Shown here one piece after another: positions 25,034 to 33,087 of a stretch of DNA of 34,008 bases. Below the pieces are notes generated by a model. It saw nothing but the letters and a program-made list of their open reading frames with translations. It searched no databases and was not told the DNA's origin. Source of the stretch: a candidate division KSB1 bacterium (GTDB lineage Bacteria > Zhuqueibacterota > Zhuqueibacteria > Residuimicrobiales > Krinioviventaceae); the NCBI GenBank assembly GCA_034505495.1, contig JAPDQV010000026.1, positions 1 to 34,008 of the forward strand. The letters are read 5' to 3'. Each line of letters begins with the position of its first letter. The first letter of the stretch is position 1. The position numbers were made by a program, and so were the translations under genes.

Positions 25034-26173
25034 ATGAAGAAAATGAAAACTCTCCGAACCGCCATTATCGGCACCGGCAAAGTCGCCCATCATCATGCCA
25101 AAGCCCTGAGGCAGGCGCCTTCCTCACGTTTTGTCGCCGCCTGGAACCGAACGTTCGAACGGGCCGAGGCCTTTGCAAAAGAGTACGGCGTCACTCCTTA
25201 CCGCGATCTCGAAGAAATGATCGCGCGCGAAAAAATCGACGTGGTGACGGTATGCACCACGCATCCCACGCACGCCGACGTCTCGATTGCGGCTATGCGT
25301 GCAGGCGCCCATGTCCTGGTCGAAAAGCCTCTGGCGTCCTCGCTGCAGGATTGTGACCGCATGATTACCGTCGCTCGAGAGTTAGGCAAAAAGCTCGGCA
25401 TGATCAGTCAGAGGCGTCTTTACCCGCCGGTGCAGCGCATGCGTCGCGCCATCGACGAGGGCAAGATCGGCGAGCCGGTGCTCGGCATAGTGACCGTGCT
25501 CGGTTGGCGGGATGAGCGCTACTACGCCGCGGATTCGTGGCGGGGAACCTGGAAAGATGAAGGCGGCGGCGTGCTGGTCAACCAAACGCCGCATCAATTG
25601 GACATTCTGCAGTGGCTGATGGGACCGATCCAGGAGGTTTACGGACTTTGGGCAAACCTTAACCATCCTTACATTGAGGTCGAAGACACGGCGGTTGCCG
25701 TGCTTCAGTTTGCCAACGGCGGCCTCGGCAGCATCGTGGTCAGTAACGCGCAGAATCCGGCTCTTCACGGGCGGGTGCATATTTTCGGCAGAAACGGCGC
25801 TGCGATCGGCGCGCAAACGGACGGCGGCGCCATGTTCATCGCCGGCATACCGGCCTCCATCGAAGCGCCTTACAACGATCTGTGGACGATTCCCGGTGAG
25901 GAATCTCTACAGGCCGTTTGGAAAAAAGAAGATGAATCCTTTTTTGCGAAAATCGATCCAACTATATATTTTCATGCTCTGCAGATCGAGGATTTTTGCC
26001 AAGCCGTTCTGAATGATCGTCCCCCGATGGTACCGGCAGAGGAAGGCCGGAAAACCGTGGAAATTTTTACGGCCGTTTACCGCAGCATGCGGGACCGAAA
26101 ACCGGTATGGTTTCCGGTCATGCCGGAAGACGGGCCGGATTTTGACGGCAGGCTGATGCAGAAAAATAATTGA
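25034..26173 (+). CDS. Gfo/Idh/MocA-family oxidoreductase, cytoplasmic
   Basis: A 379-residue sugar or inositol-type dehydrogenase. Rossmann motif GTGKVA (13-18), EKP motif at 97-99 and the substrate-side block GGGVLVNQTPHQLDILQW with the conserved His are all present. There is no signal peptide, unlike the exported paralogue at 16566. The ATG directly follows the TAG of the dehydrogenase gene, and no strong ribosome site precedes it, so translation is probably coupled. An MDR dehydrogenase plus a Gfo/Idh/MocA enzyme is a common pair for oxidising and rearranging sugars, polyols or inositols. No transporter or regulator adjoins to name the substrate. Confidence 0.9.
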   Translation: MKKMKTLRTAIIGTGKVAHHHAKALRQAPSSRFVAAWNRTFERAEAFAKEYGVTPYRDLEEMIAREKIDVVTVCTTHPTHADVSIAAMRAGAHVLVEKPLASSLQDCDRMITVARELGKKLGMISQRRLYPPVQRMRRAIDEGKIGEPVLGIVTVLGWRDERYYAADSWRGTWKDEGGGVLVNQTPHQLDILQWLMGPIQEVYGLWANLNHPYIEVEDTAVAVLQFANGGLGSIVVSNAQNPALHGRVHIFGRNGAAIGAQTDGGAMFIAGIPASIEAPYNDLWTIPGEESLQAVWKKEDESFFAKIDPTIYFHALQIEDFCQAVLNDRPPMVPAEEGRKTVEIFTAVYRSMRDRKPVWFPVMPEDGPDFDGRLMQKNN

Positions 26174-26259
26174 GAATGATTATCCGGAACCAGCAAAAGG
26201 AAGCAGGTCTACAATCCGAAATACGCATTCGGAATCGGTAGTCCGATAACAGAAAAATT

Positions 26260-27486
26260 GTGATCCCGTCTCGTGCAGTGATCGTCCTGCTGTCCTGGCT
26301 GATCGGTCAGGCGGCGGCGACTCCATTTGAAAAGCATACCGTTACAGTCGAGCTGAGAGACCCGCGCGGTTCTTTTGAGGCCAACGCGCACCTATGGGAG
26401 GCGCTCAATTACGGCTTTTCCCGAGCGTGGAAAATAGCGGACGAAAGGCTGAAACTAAGCCCGTCCTTAGGACCGCGACTTTTTTTACTCGGCGCATCCT
26501 TGTGGTCTAATTCCATGCTTCGCTATTACTCGCACGAAATCGCGCACGAGTATATTTATCAAGCAAACGAGTTCAAACTAAGCGGAAAACCTAATTTTAG
26601 TCGCTGGACCAGCTCTTACCTTCCGATTTTCTATTACCCCAGATGGGAAAAGCAGCCGAACGACTTGCGAAAATATGACGACGATCAACTGCTTTTTGCC
26701 GTCACTGCCGGTTTGAACCAGGATGAATGGAACGCCCGGACCCTGTGGCGCCGCGAGCTGGACGAGAAAAGTGGTTACTATAGTGCCGCCGGCTATCTTT
26801 TAACAAAATTTCGCGACGTCGCCTATTTGTTGACTGCCGGATCTGAGGAGAGACCGTTTGCCTCAGGCCAGTCGCTTGCGCAGCTTTCACAACGAATCTA
26901 TCTTGAAGCGCCCAACCTGTACGACGACGTCAATCTCTATCGATTGGCCATGCTCAATAAAGGTATAACGGTAACCAATGCCGAGCTGTTGCGGCAAAAC
27001 CTGGCGGCGGATTTATTGAGCGCCAAAACCTGGGAAAGCCTTTATGCCCTCACCCGTTTCGCTCTTTACGGCGACCAGCGCGGCATTAGGTTGCCGCTGC
27101 AATTTCATGTCGGATATTATCTTTCCTCTAACGGTGGTTTCTATCAGGCAGAATTTCCGTTTCAAGTTTTCAGTCGTCGGGCGATTTTAAGCCTCGGAAA
27201 GCCGGCAGGCAGCCGCAATTCTTTCCACAACTTGCGCCTCGGAATAGAGTCTTACTCTATTCCGATCGGAGCGAATTTACAGCTTGCTCCTTTCGGCTTT
27301 TGGACGTTTTCCGAACAAAATCCGGGCGGGGCCGTTGGTGCCCAGATTCAGGTTTGCAGCTGCCGCCGTTTCATTCCTTGGATTCACATTTCTTTTGCTA
27401 AAAATGACATGCTCGAGAACCGAATCAAGGGCGAGAAAAATGGTTTTGAGCTAAAGCTGGGGCTTTCAAAGATTTTTCAAGACTGA
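26260..27486 (+). CDS. Exported protein with HEIAH zinc-protease-like motif, family not recognised
   Basis: I do not recognise this 408-residue protein. It has a signal peptide (about 1-20), then a helical region with a hydrophobic stretch (LGPRLFLLGASLWSN) leading into YYSHEIAHEYIY, where H92-E93-xx-H96 is a perfect HExxH zincin core. The second half, from about residue 270, shows alternating aromatic and polar residues with many Gly and Tyr, as in outer-membrane beta-strands (LPLQFHVGYYLSSNGGFY, YSIPIGANLQLAPFGFW). The third zinc ligand could not be assigned. The start is GTG at 26260; an in-frame TAG lies 21 bases before it, so no longer form exists. The ribosome site is weak. It may be a surface peptidase or an outer-membrane protein with an incidental motif. 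Confidence 0.65.
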   Translation: MIPSRAVIVLLSWLIGQAAATPFEKHTVTVELRDPRGSFEANAHLWEALNYGFSRAWKIADERLKLSPSLGPRLFLLGASLWSNSMLRYYSHEIAHEYIYQANEFKLSGKPNFSRWTSSYLPIFYYPRWEKQPNDLRKYDDDQLLFAVTAGLNQDEWNARTLWRRELDEKSGYYSAAGYLLTKFRDVAYLLTAGSEERPFASGQSLAQLSQRIYLEAPNLYDDVNLYRLAMLNKGITVTNAELLRQNLAADLLSAKTWESLYALTRFALYGDQRGIRLPLQFHVGYYLSSNGGFYQAEFPFQVFSRRAILSLGKPAGSRNSFHNLRLGIESYSIPIGANLQLAPFGFWTFSEQNPGGAVGAQIQVCSCRRFIPWIHISFAKNDMLENRIKGEKNGFELKLGLSKIFQD

Positions 27487-27759
27487 AAAACTATGACGCT
27501 GGAGGCAGACGCAAAGGCAGAATCGCTGCCGCTCCGGTTGACCGTTCTTTATCGCGAAAAACAAAATATTTTGCGCTAAAGTGCAAATATTAATTTTCAG
27601 GGGAATAACTAAAGCCGTAGTTTGCAGCGAGTGCGATAGTTGACAAAATCTCACAATTTTGCGCAACAATTGTATTTGAATTTATTGCTAATTTTAAGAA
27701 CTTATTAAGATAAAAAACCAAACGGTTTTCAGAGCAGCAGGCAAGGAGAGAAAGGCAAT

Positions 27760-29799
27760 ATGAAGCAAATAACGGCGGCGATACTGCTTGCAGCAGTTGC
27801 GATCAATGCCCAAGATGAATTGGTCATTAATGAAATCATGTATAATAGTCCCGGCGATGATGTGGAATTCGTCGAAATCGTCAATGTTTCCGGCAAAACC
27901 ATCAACCTCGACGGATGGACTCTGTTGGATGACGATGATGCGCATACGCCGTGCCGTCTGACCGGAACGTTGGCGCCAAACGCCTACCTGGTGATCGTCG
28001 GCGATAAGAATAAATTTTCCGCTGTTTACCCTGACGTTAAAAACATCAATGCGAACGCCTTTGATCCAAACGGAACAGGCTGGTCATTGGGTAACAATGG
28101 CGACACCGTTCGACTGTTCAAAAACGGCGTGCTGCACGATATTGTGGCTTATTCGGACGGCGGTGATTGGCCGGCCAGACCCGACGGTAACGGCCCCTCC
28201 CTTGAGCTGTTGAATCCTGCCTTCGACAACAGCCTGCCGGAAAACTGGGACCCGAGCAAGGTTGACCGCGGTACCCCGGGTAAGGTGAACAGCGTTTTCA
28301 CGACCAACGTCAAGCCGGTTTGTAAAGACGGCAGCCGCGACATCCCTTTGCCGAAAAGCGGCGATGCAGTCAAAGTGACGGTGAAGGCATATGATCGCGA
28401 AGGCCTCGCAAAAGTCGAGCTTATGGTCAATACCGGCTCCGGCTATAAGCCCATTCCGATGGTCGATAACGGCACGAACGGCGACGCTGTGGCCGGAGAC
28501 TCGCTGTTTACGGCCGTCATTCCGCCGCAGCCGAACGGTGCGTTGGTCAAGTACTATGCCGTTGCCCAGGATAATGCAGGGCAAATTGATCTTTGGCCGA
28601 ACAACGCGCCGAGCGATTATCATGCTTATACCGTCGGCTACACCCCGCCGGATCTGCGCATTACTGAAGTCATGGCAGTGAACAGCAAGACCATTGCCGA
28701 CGAGCGGGGTGAATACGATGATTGGTTCGAGATCTATAATGCCGGGAATACAAGCGTAAACCTTGCCGGTATGTTTGTCAGCGATCGGCTCAACTCGCCG
28801 CGTACATTTCGGCTGCCAAACTTAAATCTGCCGCCCAAAACCTATGTTCTCCTGTGGGCGGATAACAGCCCGGATCAGGGAGCGCTGCATACCAATTTTC
28901 AGCTGAGCTCCGAAGGCGAATCCATCGCAATCTTTGAAACGATAGACCACGGCAATGTTTTGATCCACGGCTGGAAATTCGGCCGCATGAGCGCCGACGT
29001 TTCGATGGGTTTCAAGACGTTAAACGCCACGGCTCCCGATTATCTCAAAACCCCGACTCCCCGCGCGGACAATTCGACAAGCGACTATTTTTCGCCGGTC
29101 TGCATCAATGAATTCCAGACCACCAGCGCATTCGGCGGCCCTGACGATTGGATCGAGATCTACAACCGCAGCGACAAGCCGTTCGACCTGTCGGGATGCT
29201 TTTTATCCGATGAGCGCTTGAACAACACCAAATGGCAGTTCCCAAAAGACACCATTCTGCAGCCGAAGCAGTTCCTGGTCATTTGGGAAGACGCCTTGAA
29301 ATTCAATCTGGCAACCGGCGGCGGTGATGTGATTATGTTTACCGCCGCCGACAGCGTCACGGGACTCGATTTTTATGATTTCGGTCCGCAGGATCCGGAT
29401 TACAGCGAAGGGCGCTTTCCAGACGGCGGCAGCACTTGGCGACGCTTCAAACCCTCGACGCGCGGCGTTTCCAACACAATCTCGTCCGTTGAAGCCTCAC
29501 CGGTGGACGCTTTGCCGCAACAGATCGAATTGCGGCAAAACTATCCCAATCCCTTCAATCCGACCACTGAAATCGTCTACACCCTGCCGAGCGCCGGGGA
29601 AACAACGCTGGAAATATATAACATGCAGGGACAAAAAGTTTGCACTCTAGTTTCGGGAATACAGACGGCGGGAATGCATCGGGTAATCTGGAATGGAGAG
29701 AATACCCAGGGTTCACACGTTGCTGCCGGCGTCTATTTCTATTTGTTAAAATTCAACGATCAGCAATTGCCGGCTAAAAAGATGATACTAGTAAAATAA
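27760..29799 (+). CDS. Secreted protein with three lamin-tail-like domains and type IX-style sorting domain
   Basis: A 679-residue exported protein. After a signal peptide (1-17), a first lamin-tail domain runs to about residue 140 (LVINEIMYNSPGDDVEFVEI, INLDGWTLLDD). A beta-sandwich domain follows at about 185-295 (VKVTVKAYDREGLAKVEL). A second lamin-tail domain is near 297-410 (LRITEVMAVNSK, DDWFEIYNAG) and a third near 447-560 (VCINEFQTTS, DDWIEIYNRS). The C-terminal sorting module (about 590-679) has NYPNPFNPTTEIVYTLP and AAGVYFYLLKF. Lamin-tail domains in secreted bacterial proteins often accompany nucleases, CotH or adhesin domains, but no catalytic domain is present. AAGGAG precedes the ATG, and a strong terminator follows the gene. 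Confidence 0.9.
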   Translation: MKQITAAILLAAVAINAQDELVINEIMYNSPGDDVEFVEIVNVSGKTINLDGWTLLDDDDAHTPCRLTGTLAPNAYLVIVGDKNKFSAVYPDVKNINANAFDPNGTGWSLGNNGDTVRLFKNGVLHDIVAYSDGGDWPARPDGNGPSLELLNPAFDNSLPENWDPSKVDRGTPGKVNSVFTTNVKPVCKDGSRDIPLPKSGDAVKVTVKAYDREGLAKVELMVNTGSGYKPIPMVDNGTNGDAVAGDSLFTAVIPPQPNGALVKYYAVAQDNAGQIDLWPNNAPSDYHAYTVGYTPPDLRITEVMAVNSKTIADERGEYDDWFEIYNAGNTSVNLAGMFVSDRLNSPRTFRLPNLNLPPKTYVLLWADNSPDQGALHTNFQLSSEGESIAIFETIDHGNVLIHGWKFGRMSADVSMGFKTLNATAPDYLKTPTPRADNSTSDYFSPVCINEFQTTSAFGGPDDWIEIYNRSDKPFDLSGCFLSDERLNNTKWQFPKDTILQPKQFLVIWEDALKFNLATGGGDVIMFTAADSVTGLDFYDFGPQDPDYSEGRFPDGGSTWRRFKPSTRGVSNTISSVEASPVDALPQQIELRQNYPNPFNPTTEIVYTLPSAGETTLEIYNMQGQKVCTLVSGIQTAGMHRVIWNGENTQGSHVAAGVYFYLLKFNDQQLPAKKMILVK

Positions 29800-29828
29800 A
29801 GCGGTTTTGTACCCCCCCTCTTTTTTGC

Positions 29829-29867
29829 GAACCCGCTTGCTATAATTATAGGCGGGTTCTTTTTTTT
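29829..29867 (+). terminator. Intrinsic terminator after the lamin-tail protein gene
   Basis: Arms GAACCCGC (29829-29836) and GCGGGTTC (29852-29859) form an 8-bp stem with a 15-base AT-rich loop, followed by eight T (29860-29867). It starts 30 bases after the stop codon at 29799. Confidence 0.9.
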
Positions 29868-29889
29868 ATACAAAAAGCCCTAACTTTTC

Positions 29890-29982
29890 GCTTGCGTCTC
29901 TTTTGCTTTTTTTGTAAAATCATTTACTAAATAAAAAGGCGCAAAACGTCTTTTCGGCCTTAAGCGGTTGAGACGCAAAGCG
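29890..29982. repeat. Imperfect inverted repeat closing a ~70-base loop upstream of the TonB receptor
   Basis: CGCTTGCGTCTC (29890-29901 region) is the reverse complement of GAGACGCAAAGCG (29970-29982) apart from one bulged base. Seven pairs are uninterrupted (GCGTCTC/GAGACGC) and five more lie beyond the bulge. The enclosed segment is AT-rich and contains GGCGCAAAACGTC. It could be the closing stem of a structured RNA or a protein-binding site. Confidence 0.5.
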
Positions 29983-30142
29983 CAGTTCCGAAAAGAACCT
30001 CGCAAAAGTGCAGTGACATTAAAGGCACTTAACAGACAATCCTTTTATGCTCGCAACATCTGCAGAAGAAATTGTTTTTTTAGAGAATACCAACTGTACA
30101 GAAAAATAGTGAAAGGAGGTGACCGAAAAGCGCGATCCTTCC

Positions 30143-30229
30143 ATGGCGAAAAAGAAAACGGATAGGTGCGAAAAAAGTTCCGCATCTTGCCGTTGGATTT
30201 TAAGAAAGATCGCGTCGAAAAGCGGATGA
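30143..30229 (+). CDS. Possible 28-residue basic peptide in the TonB receptor leader
   Basis: ATG at 30143 opens a short frame (MAKKKTDRCEKSSASC...) ending in TGA at 30227-30229. It is rich in Lys, Arg and Ser, with two Cys. The strong AAAGGAGGTGA at 30112-30122 is the only ribosome site nearby, but its core lies about 23 bases from the ATG, too far for normal initiation unless a hairpin shortens the gap. It may be a leader peptide or a chance frame. The family is not recognised. Confidence 0.25.
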   Translation: MAKKKTDRCEKSSASCRWILRKIASKSG

Positions 30230-30344
30230 GCAAAAATGGGAAAAGGCGACTTGATAAATTTGATCGAGTTGCCGGATCCGATTACTCATTCTTTAATTTA
30301 CGCAGCCCTCAAAGAAAGCAGTTAAAGGAAACAAAGGGAAAAAC

Positions 30345-33035
30345 ATGATGAAGCAAAAACTTTTTTCCGGCTTTGTGGTGATTCTTGCCGTCATGATTGG
30401 CTTTACGGCATCTGCTTGGTCACAATCAGGCAAGATTTCAGGCACAGTAGTAGATGCGCAGACCGGCGAACCTCTGCCGGGCGCCAACGTGACGATCGTC
30501 GGAACCACGATGGGAGCGGCGGCTTCGTTGGAAGGCGACTTTTACATTCTCAACGTGCCGCCGGGCGTTTACGACGTCCGCGCTTCTTTTATGGGTTATG
30601 ACACCGAGCTGCGCAAGCAGGTTCAGGTCAATGTAAACCGGACCACGGAGATCAACTTCCGCCTGCGCCAATCAGTGATCGAAGGCAGAGAAGTGGTCGT
30701 CGAGGCATCTAAAATCGCCCAGAAAAAAGACCAGACCAGCTCAGTGCGCAACGTAAGTTCGGAAACGATCGATATTCTGCCGGTCGAATCCGTCGGAGCC
30801 GTAGTCAGCCTGCAGGCGGGTGTCGTGGCCGGCCATTTCCGCGGCGGTCGTTATAACGAGGTTAACTATTTGATCGACGGCCTGCAGGTGACCGATGCGC
30901 TTTCCAGCTCCGGTCAATCCGTCAACCTTCAAGCCGATGCCGTAGAGGAAGTGGAGGTCATTAAAGGTACGTTCAATGCCGAATACGGTCGCGCCATGAG
31001 CGGCATCGTCAACGCTATTTCCAAGAGCGGTTCGAATGCCTTTCACGGCAGCGCCTCGGCGTTTTTAGGCAACTATTTGACTTCCCATACGGACGTTTTT
31101 ATCGGTCTAAAACCCACGGAAATTACACGCCGTCAGGACTATAAAGCCCAACTCAGCGGACCGCTGGTGCGCGACAAGCTCTTTTTCTTCTTTGATTATC
31201 GTCATGAAAACAACAAGGATCAATACAACGGCATTCGATATTTCCTACCGGACGACATCAGCTTTTTCAATACCGACAATCGCAATCAGTGGTATTCTCA
31301 ACGCAGCGGCGACAGCGCCTATGTGCCGATGTCCTGGGGAATCAGCCATAACGTCACCGGAAAACTGACTTGGAATGCCTCACGCAACTTTAAGGTTCAA
31401 GGGTTATACATTTACAACCAGGGCGAAGGCCAGGGTTACAGCCATTACAACAAGTACAAACCCGACGGCCGCAGCGTTGGGCGCGGTTATACCCACATGT
31501 TTGCCCTTACTCTAAACCACATGCTTTCCTCCAATTTGTTCTACGAGTTGAAGGGAAAATACAGCGACGGACATAACTCTTCTTACTTGTTCGAGAATCC
31601 TTTTGATCCCCGCTACATTCACGACCGCTACGACAACGGCACCGGCCCCGGTTTCGCCTTCGGCGGTCAGGACCGCGGCCATTATCTGCGGGACACCAAA
31701 GAAATGCAAATCAAGGGGGATCTGACCTGGCAGGTGCACAAGAACCATTCGATCAAAACCGGCTTTGACTGGGTCAACGTCGACGTCAGCGTCTGGAATC
31801 GCACCATTCTTAACTGGTATCAGTTGTACGATCCGGCAAACGCCGACAAGTACCGTCCGTGGGTGATGGGCGACTCGTCCTTGTCTTCCGACATTTATCA
31901 TAAAAAACCGATCGACTTTGCGGCGTACATCCAGGACAAGATGGAATTCAACGAAATGGTCATTAATGTGGGCTTGAGATATGACTATTTCGATCCCAAA
32001 ACCACCTATCCGACCGATCGCCGCAACCCGGTCAACCTGATCAAGGGCGAGGGCATCCCGCAGACCGACTACGCTCCGGCCGATCCCAAGTCGCAATTGA
32101 GCCCGCGGTTGGGTCTTTCTTATCAGCTCGGCAAAGCGGCGCTGCTGCGCTTCAGCTACGGCCATTTCTTCCAACGGCCGCCGTATGAAAACTTTTATCA
32201 GAACAACGCCTTGCTCATCAGCCCGCAAAATTTCGGCACCCAGCAGGGCAACCCGCAGCTGCGCGCGCAAAAAACCGTGCAGTACGAAATCGGTTTGTGG
32301 CAGGAATTGGCCAAGGACATGGGCATCGAAGTCGCTCTGTTCTATCGCGACATCTATGATCTGCTGAGTATGGACGTCGTCTATACTTACAACCAGCAGA
32401 TCTACGGCTTGTACACCAACCTTGATTACGGCAATGCCAAAGGACTGGAAGTTACTTATGATTGGATGGTCGGCAATTTCTACATCAATACCACCTACAC
32501 GCTGCAGTACACGCGCGGCAATGCCGATAATCCGACGACCACTTTCAGCCGCTTGGGCAACAATATGGATCCCATTCCGCGCCTGATTCCGATGAGCTGG
32601 GATCAACGCCACACCCTCAATGCCAGCGTCGGCTATACGACCAAGCAATGGAGCATTTCGGCGACTGGGCGTTACGGCTCCGGCACGCCTTATACATTGG
32701 AGCCGTTGCCGGAATCACCGCTTTCCGGCGTTCTGCTCTATCCGAACAACGCCAAAAAGCCGTCGACCTATTCGATCGATCTGTACAGCTACTATCGTCT
32801 GCCTTTGAGCGGCGGCACGGCGGTCAAATTCGAGCTCTATGTCTATAACCTGCTCGATAATTTGAACGAATACGGCGTTTACGGCCGCACCGGACGCGCC
32901 TATACCAACATCATCCTGCCGTCCGAACGTGAAAACCATCGCAGCGATTTCAACACCATCGAGGATAATATGCACAATCCCTCGATGTACGGTGCGCCGC
33001 GCATGGTCAAGTTCGGCATCGGCGTTTCCTTTTAG
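30345..33035 (+). CDS. TonB-dependent receptor with N-terminal carboxypeptidase-regulatory-like domain
   Basis: An 896-residue outer-membrane transporter. It has a signal peptide (about 1-26), then a CarboxypepD_reg-like beta-sandwich (about 29-110: ISGTVVDAQTGEPLPGANV, LNVPPGVYDVRASFMGYDT). A plug domain follows (about 125-235), with YLIDGLQVTDALS and VEEVEVIKGTFNAEYGRAMSG, and a 22-strand type barrel runs to the C-terminal Phe (FGIGVSF). This architecture imports large or scarce ligands such as oligosaccharides, peptides, metal complexes or vitamins using TonB energy. Tandem ATGs start the gene, with AAGGGA just upstream. A 52-base gap separates it from the next gene, an exported protein that may be its partner. 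It is of the OmpA/Oar-like general type rather than a clear siderophore receptor. Confidence 0.93.
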   Translation: MMKQKLFSGFVVILAVMIGFTASAWSQSGKISGTVVDAQTGEPLPGANVTIVGTTMGAAASLEGDFYILNVPPGVYDVRASFMGYDTELRKQVQVNVNRTTEINFRLRQSVIEGREVVVEASKIAQKKDQTSSVRNVSSETIDILPVESVGAVVSLQAGVVAGHFRGGRYNEVNYLIDGLQVTDALSSSGQSVNLQADAVEEVEVIKGTFNAEYGRAMSGIVNAISKSGSNAFHGSASAFLGNYLTSHTDVFIGLKPTEITRRQDYKAQLSGPLVRDKLFFFFDYRHENNKDQYNGIRYFLPDDISFFNTDNRNQWYSQRSGDSAYVPMSWGISHNVTGKLTWNASRNFKVQGLYIYNQGEGQGYSHYNKYKPDGRSVGRGYTHMFALTLNHMLSSNLFYELKGKYSDGHNSSYLFENPFDPRYIHDRYDNGTGPGFAFGGQDRGHYLRDTKEMQIKGDLTWQVHKNHSIKTGFDWVNVDVSVWNRTILNWYQLYDPANADKYRPWVMGDSSLSSDIYHKKPIDFAAYIQDKMEFNEMVINVGLRYDYFDPKTTYPTDRRNPVNLIKGEGIPQTDYAPADPKSQLSPRLGLSYQLGKAALLRFSYGHFFQRPPYENFYQNNALLISPQNFGTQQGNPQLRAQKTVQYEIGLWQELAKDMGIEVALFYRDIYDLLSMDVVYTYNQQIYGLYTNLDYGNAKGLEVTYDWMVGNFYINTTYTLQYTRGNADNPTTTFSRLGNNMDPIPRLIPMSWDQRHTLNASVGYTTKQWSISATGRYGSGTPYTLEPLPESPLSGVLLYPNNAKKPSTYSIDLYSYYRLPLSGGTAVKFELYVYNLLDNLNEYGVYGRTGRAYTNIILPSERENHRSDFNTIEDNMHNPSMYGAPRMVKFGIGVSF

Positions 33036-33087
33036 TTGATTCGACGCGTCAAGGTTCTTCTCTACTAACATGGAGGTTAATGAGAAC

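Larger units (their letters stand above)
29868..30344 (+). other. Long leader region of the TonB receptor gene
   Basis: About 480 bases lie between the terminator at 29867 and the receptor start at 30345. They hold the inverted repeat at 29890-29982 and a perfect Shine-Dalgarno sequence AAAGGAGGTGA at 30112-30122. A 28-codon open frame lies at 30143-30229, after which comes an A-rich stretch to the receptor's own ribosome site (AAGGGA). No long conserved-looking gene is present. The length is unusual for a simple promoter region. Confidence 0.55.

Noticed and set aside
27640..27668. Promoter from a perfect TTGACA
   Set aside because: No acceptable -10 hexamer lies 16-18 bases downstream, and the sequence fits the Bacteroidota-type -7 element only at the wrong distance.
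29960..30010. c-di-GMP-I (GEMM) riboswitch
   Set aside because: GACGCAAAGC matches part of the GEMM core, but the GNRA-capped P2 stem and the second stem with its receptor are not present in the expected positions.
31512..32648. 378-codon minus-strand frame
   Set aside because: It mirrors the barrel region of the TonB receptor. Long antisense frames are common opposite such GC-rich coding, and no family features are seen.
33070..33087. Earlier start for the protein after the TonB receptor
   Set aside because: The in-frame ATG at 33070 overlaps the GGAGG that best serves the ATG at 33088 and has no ribosome site of its own.
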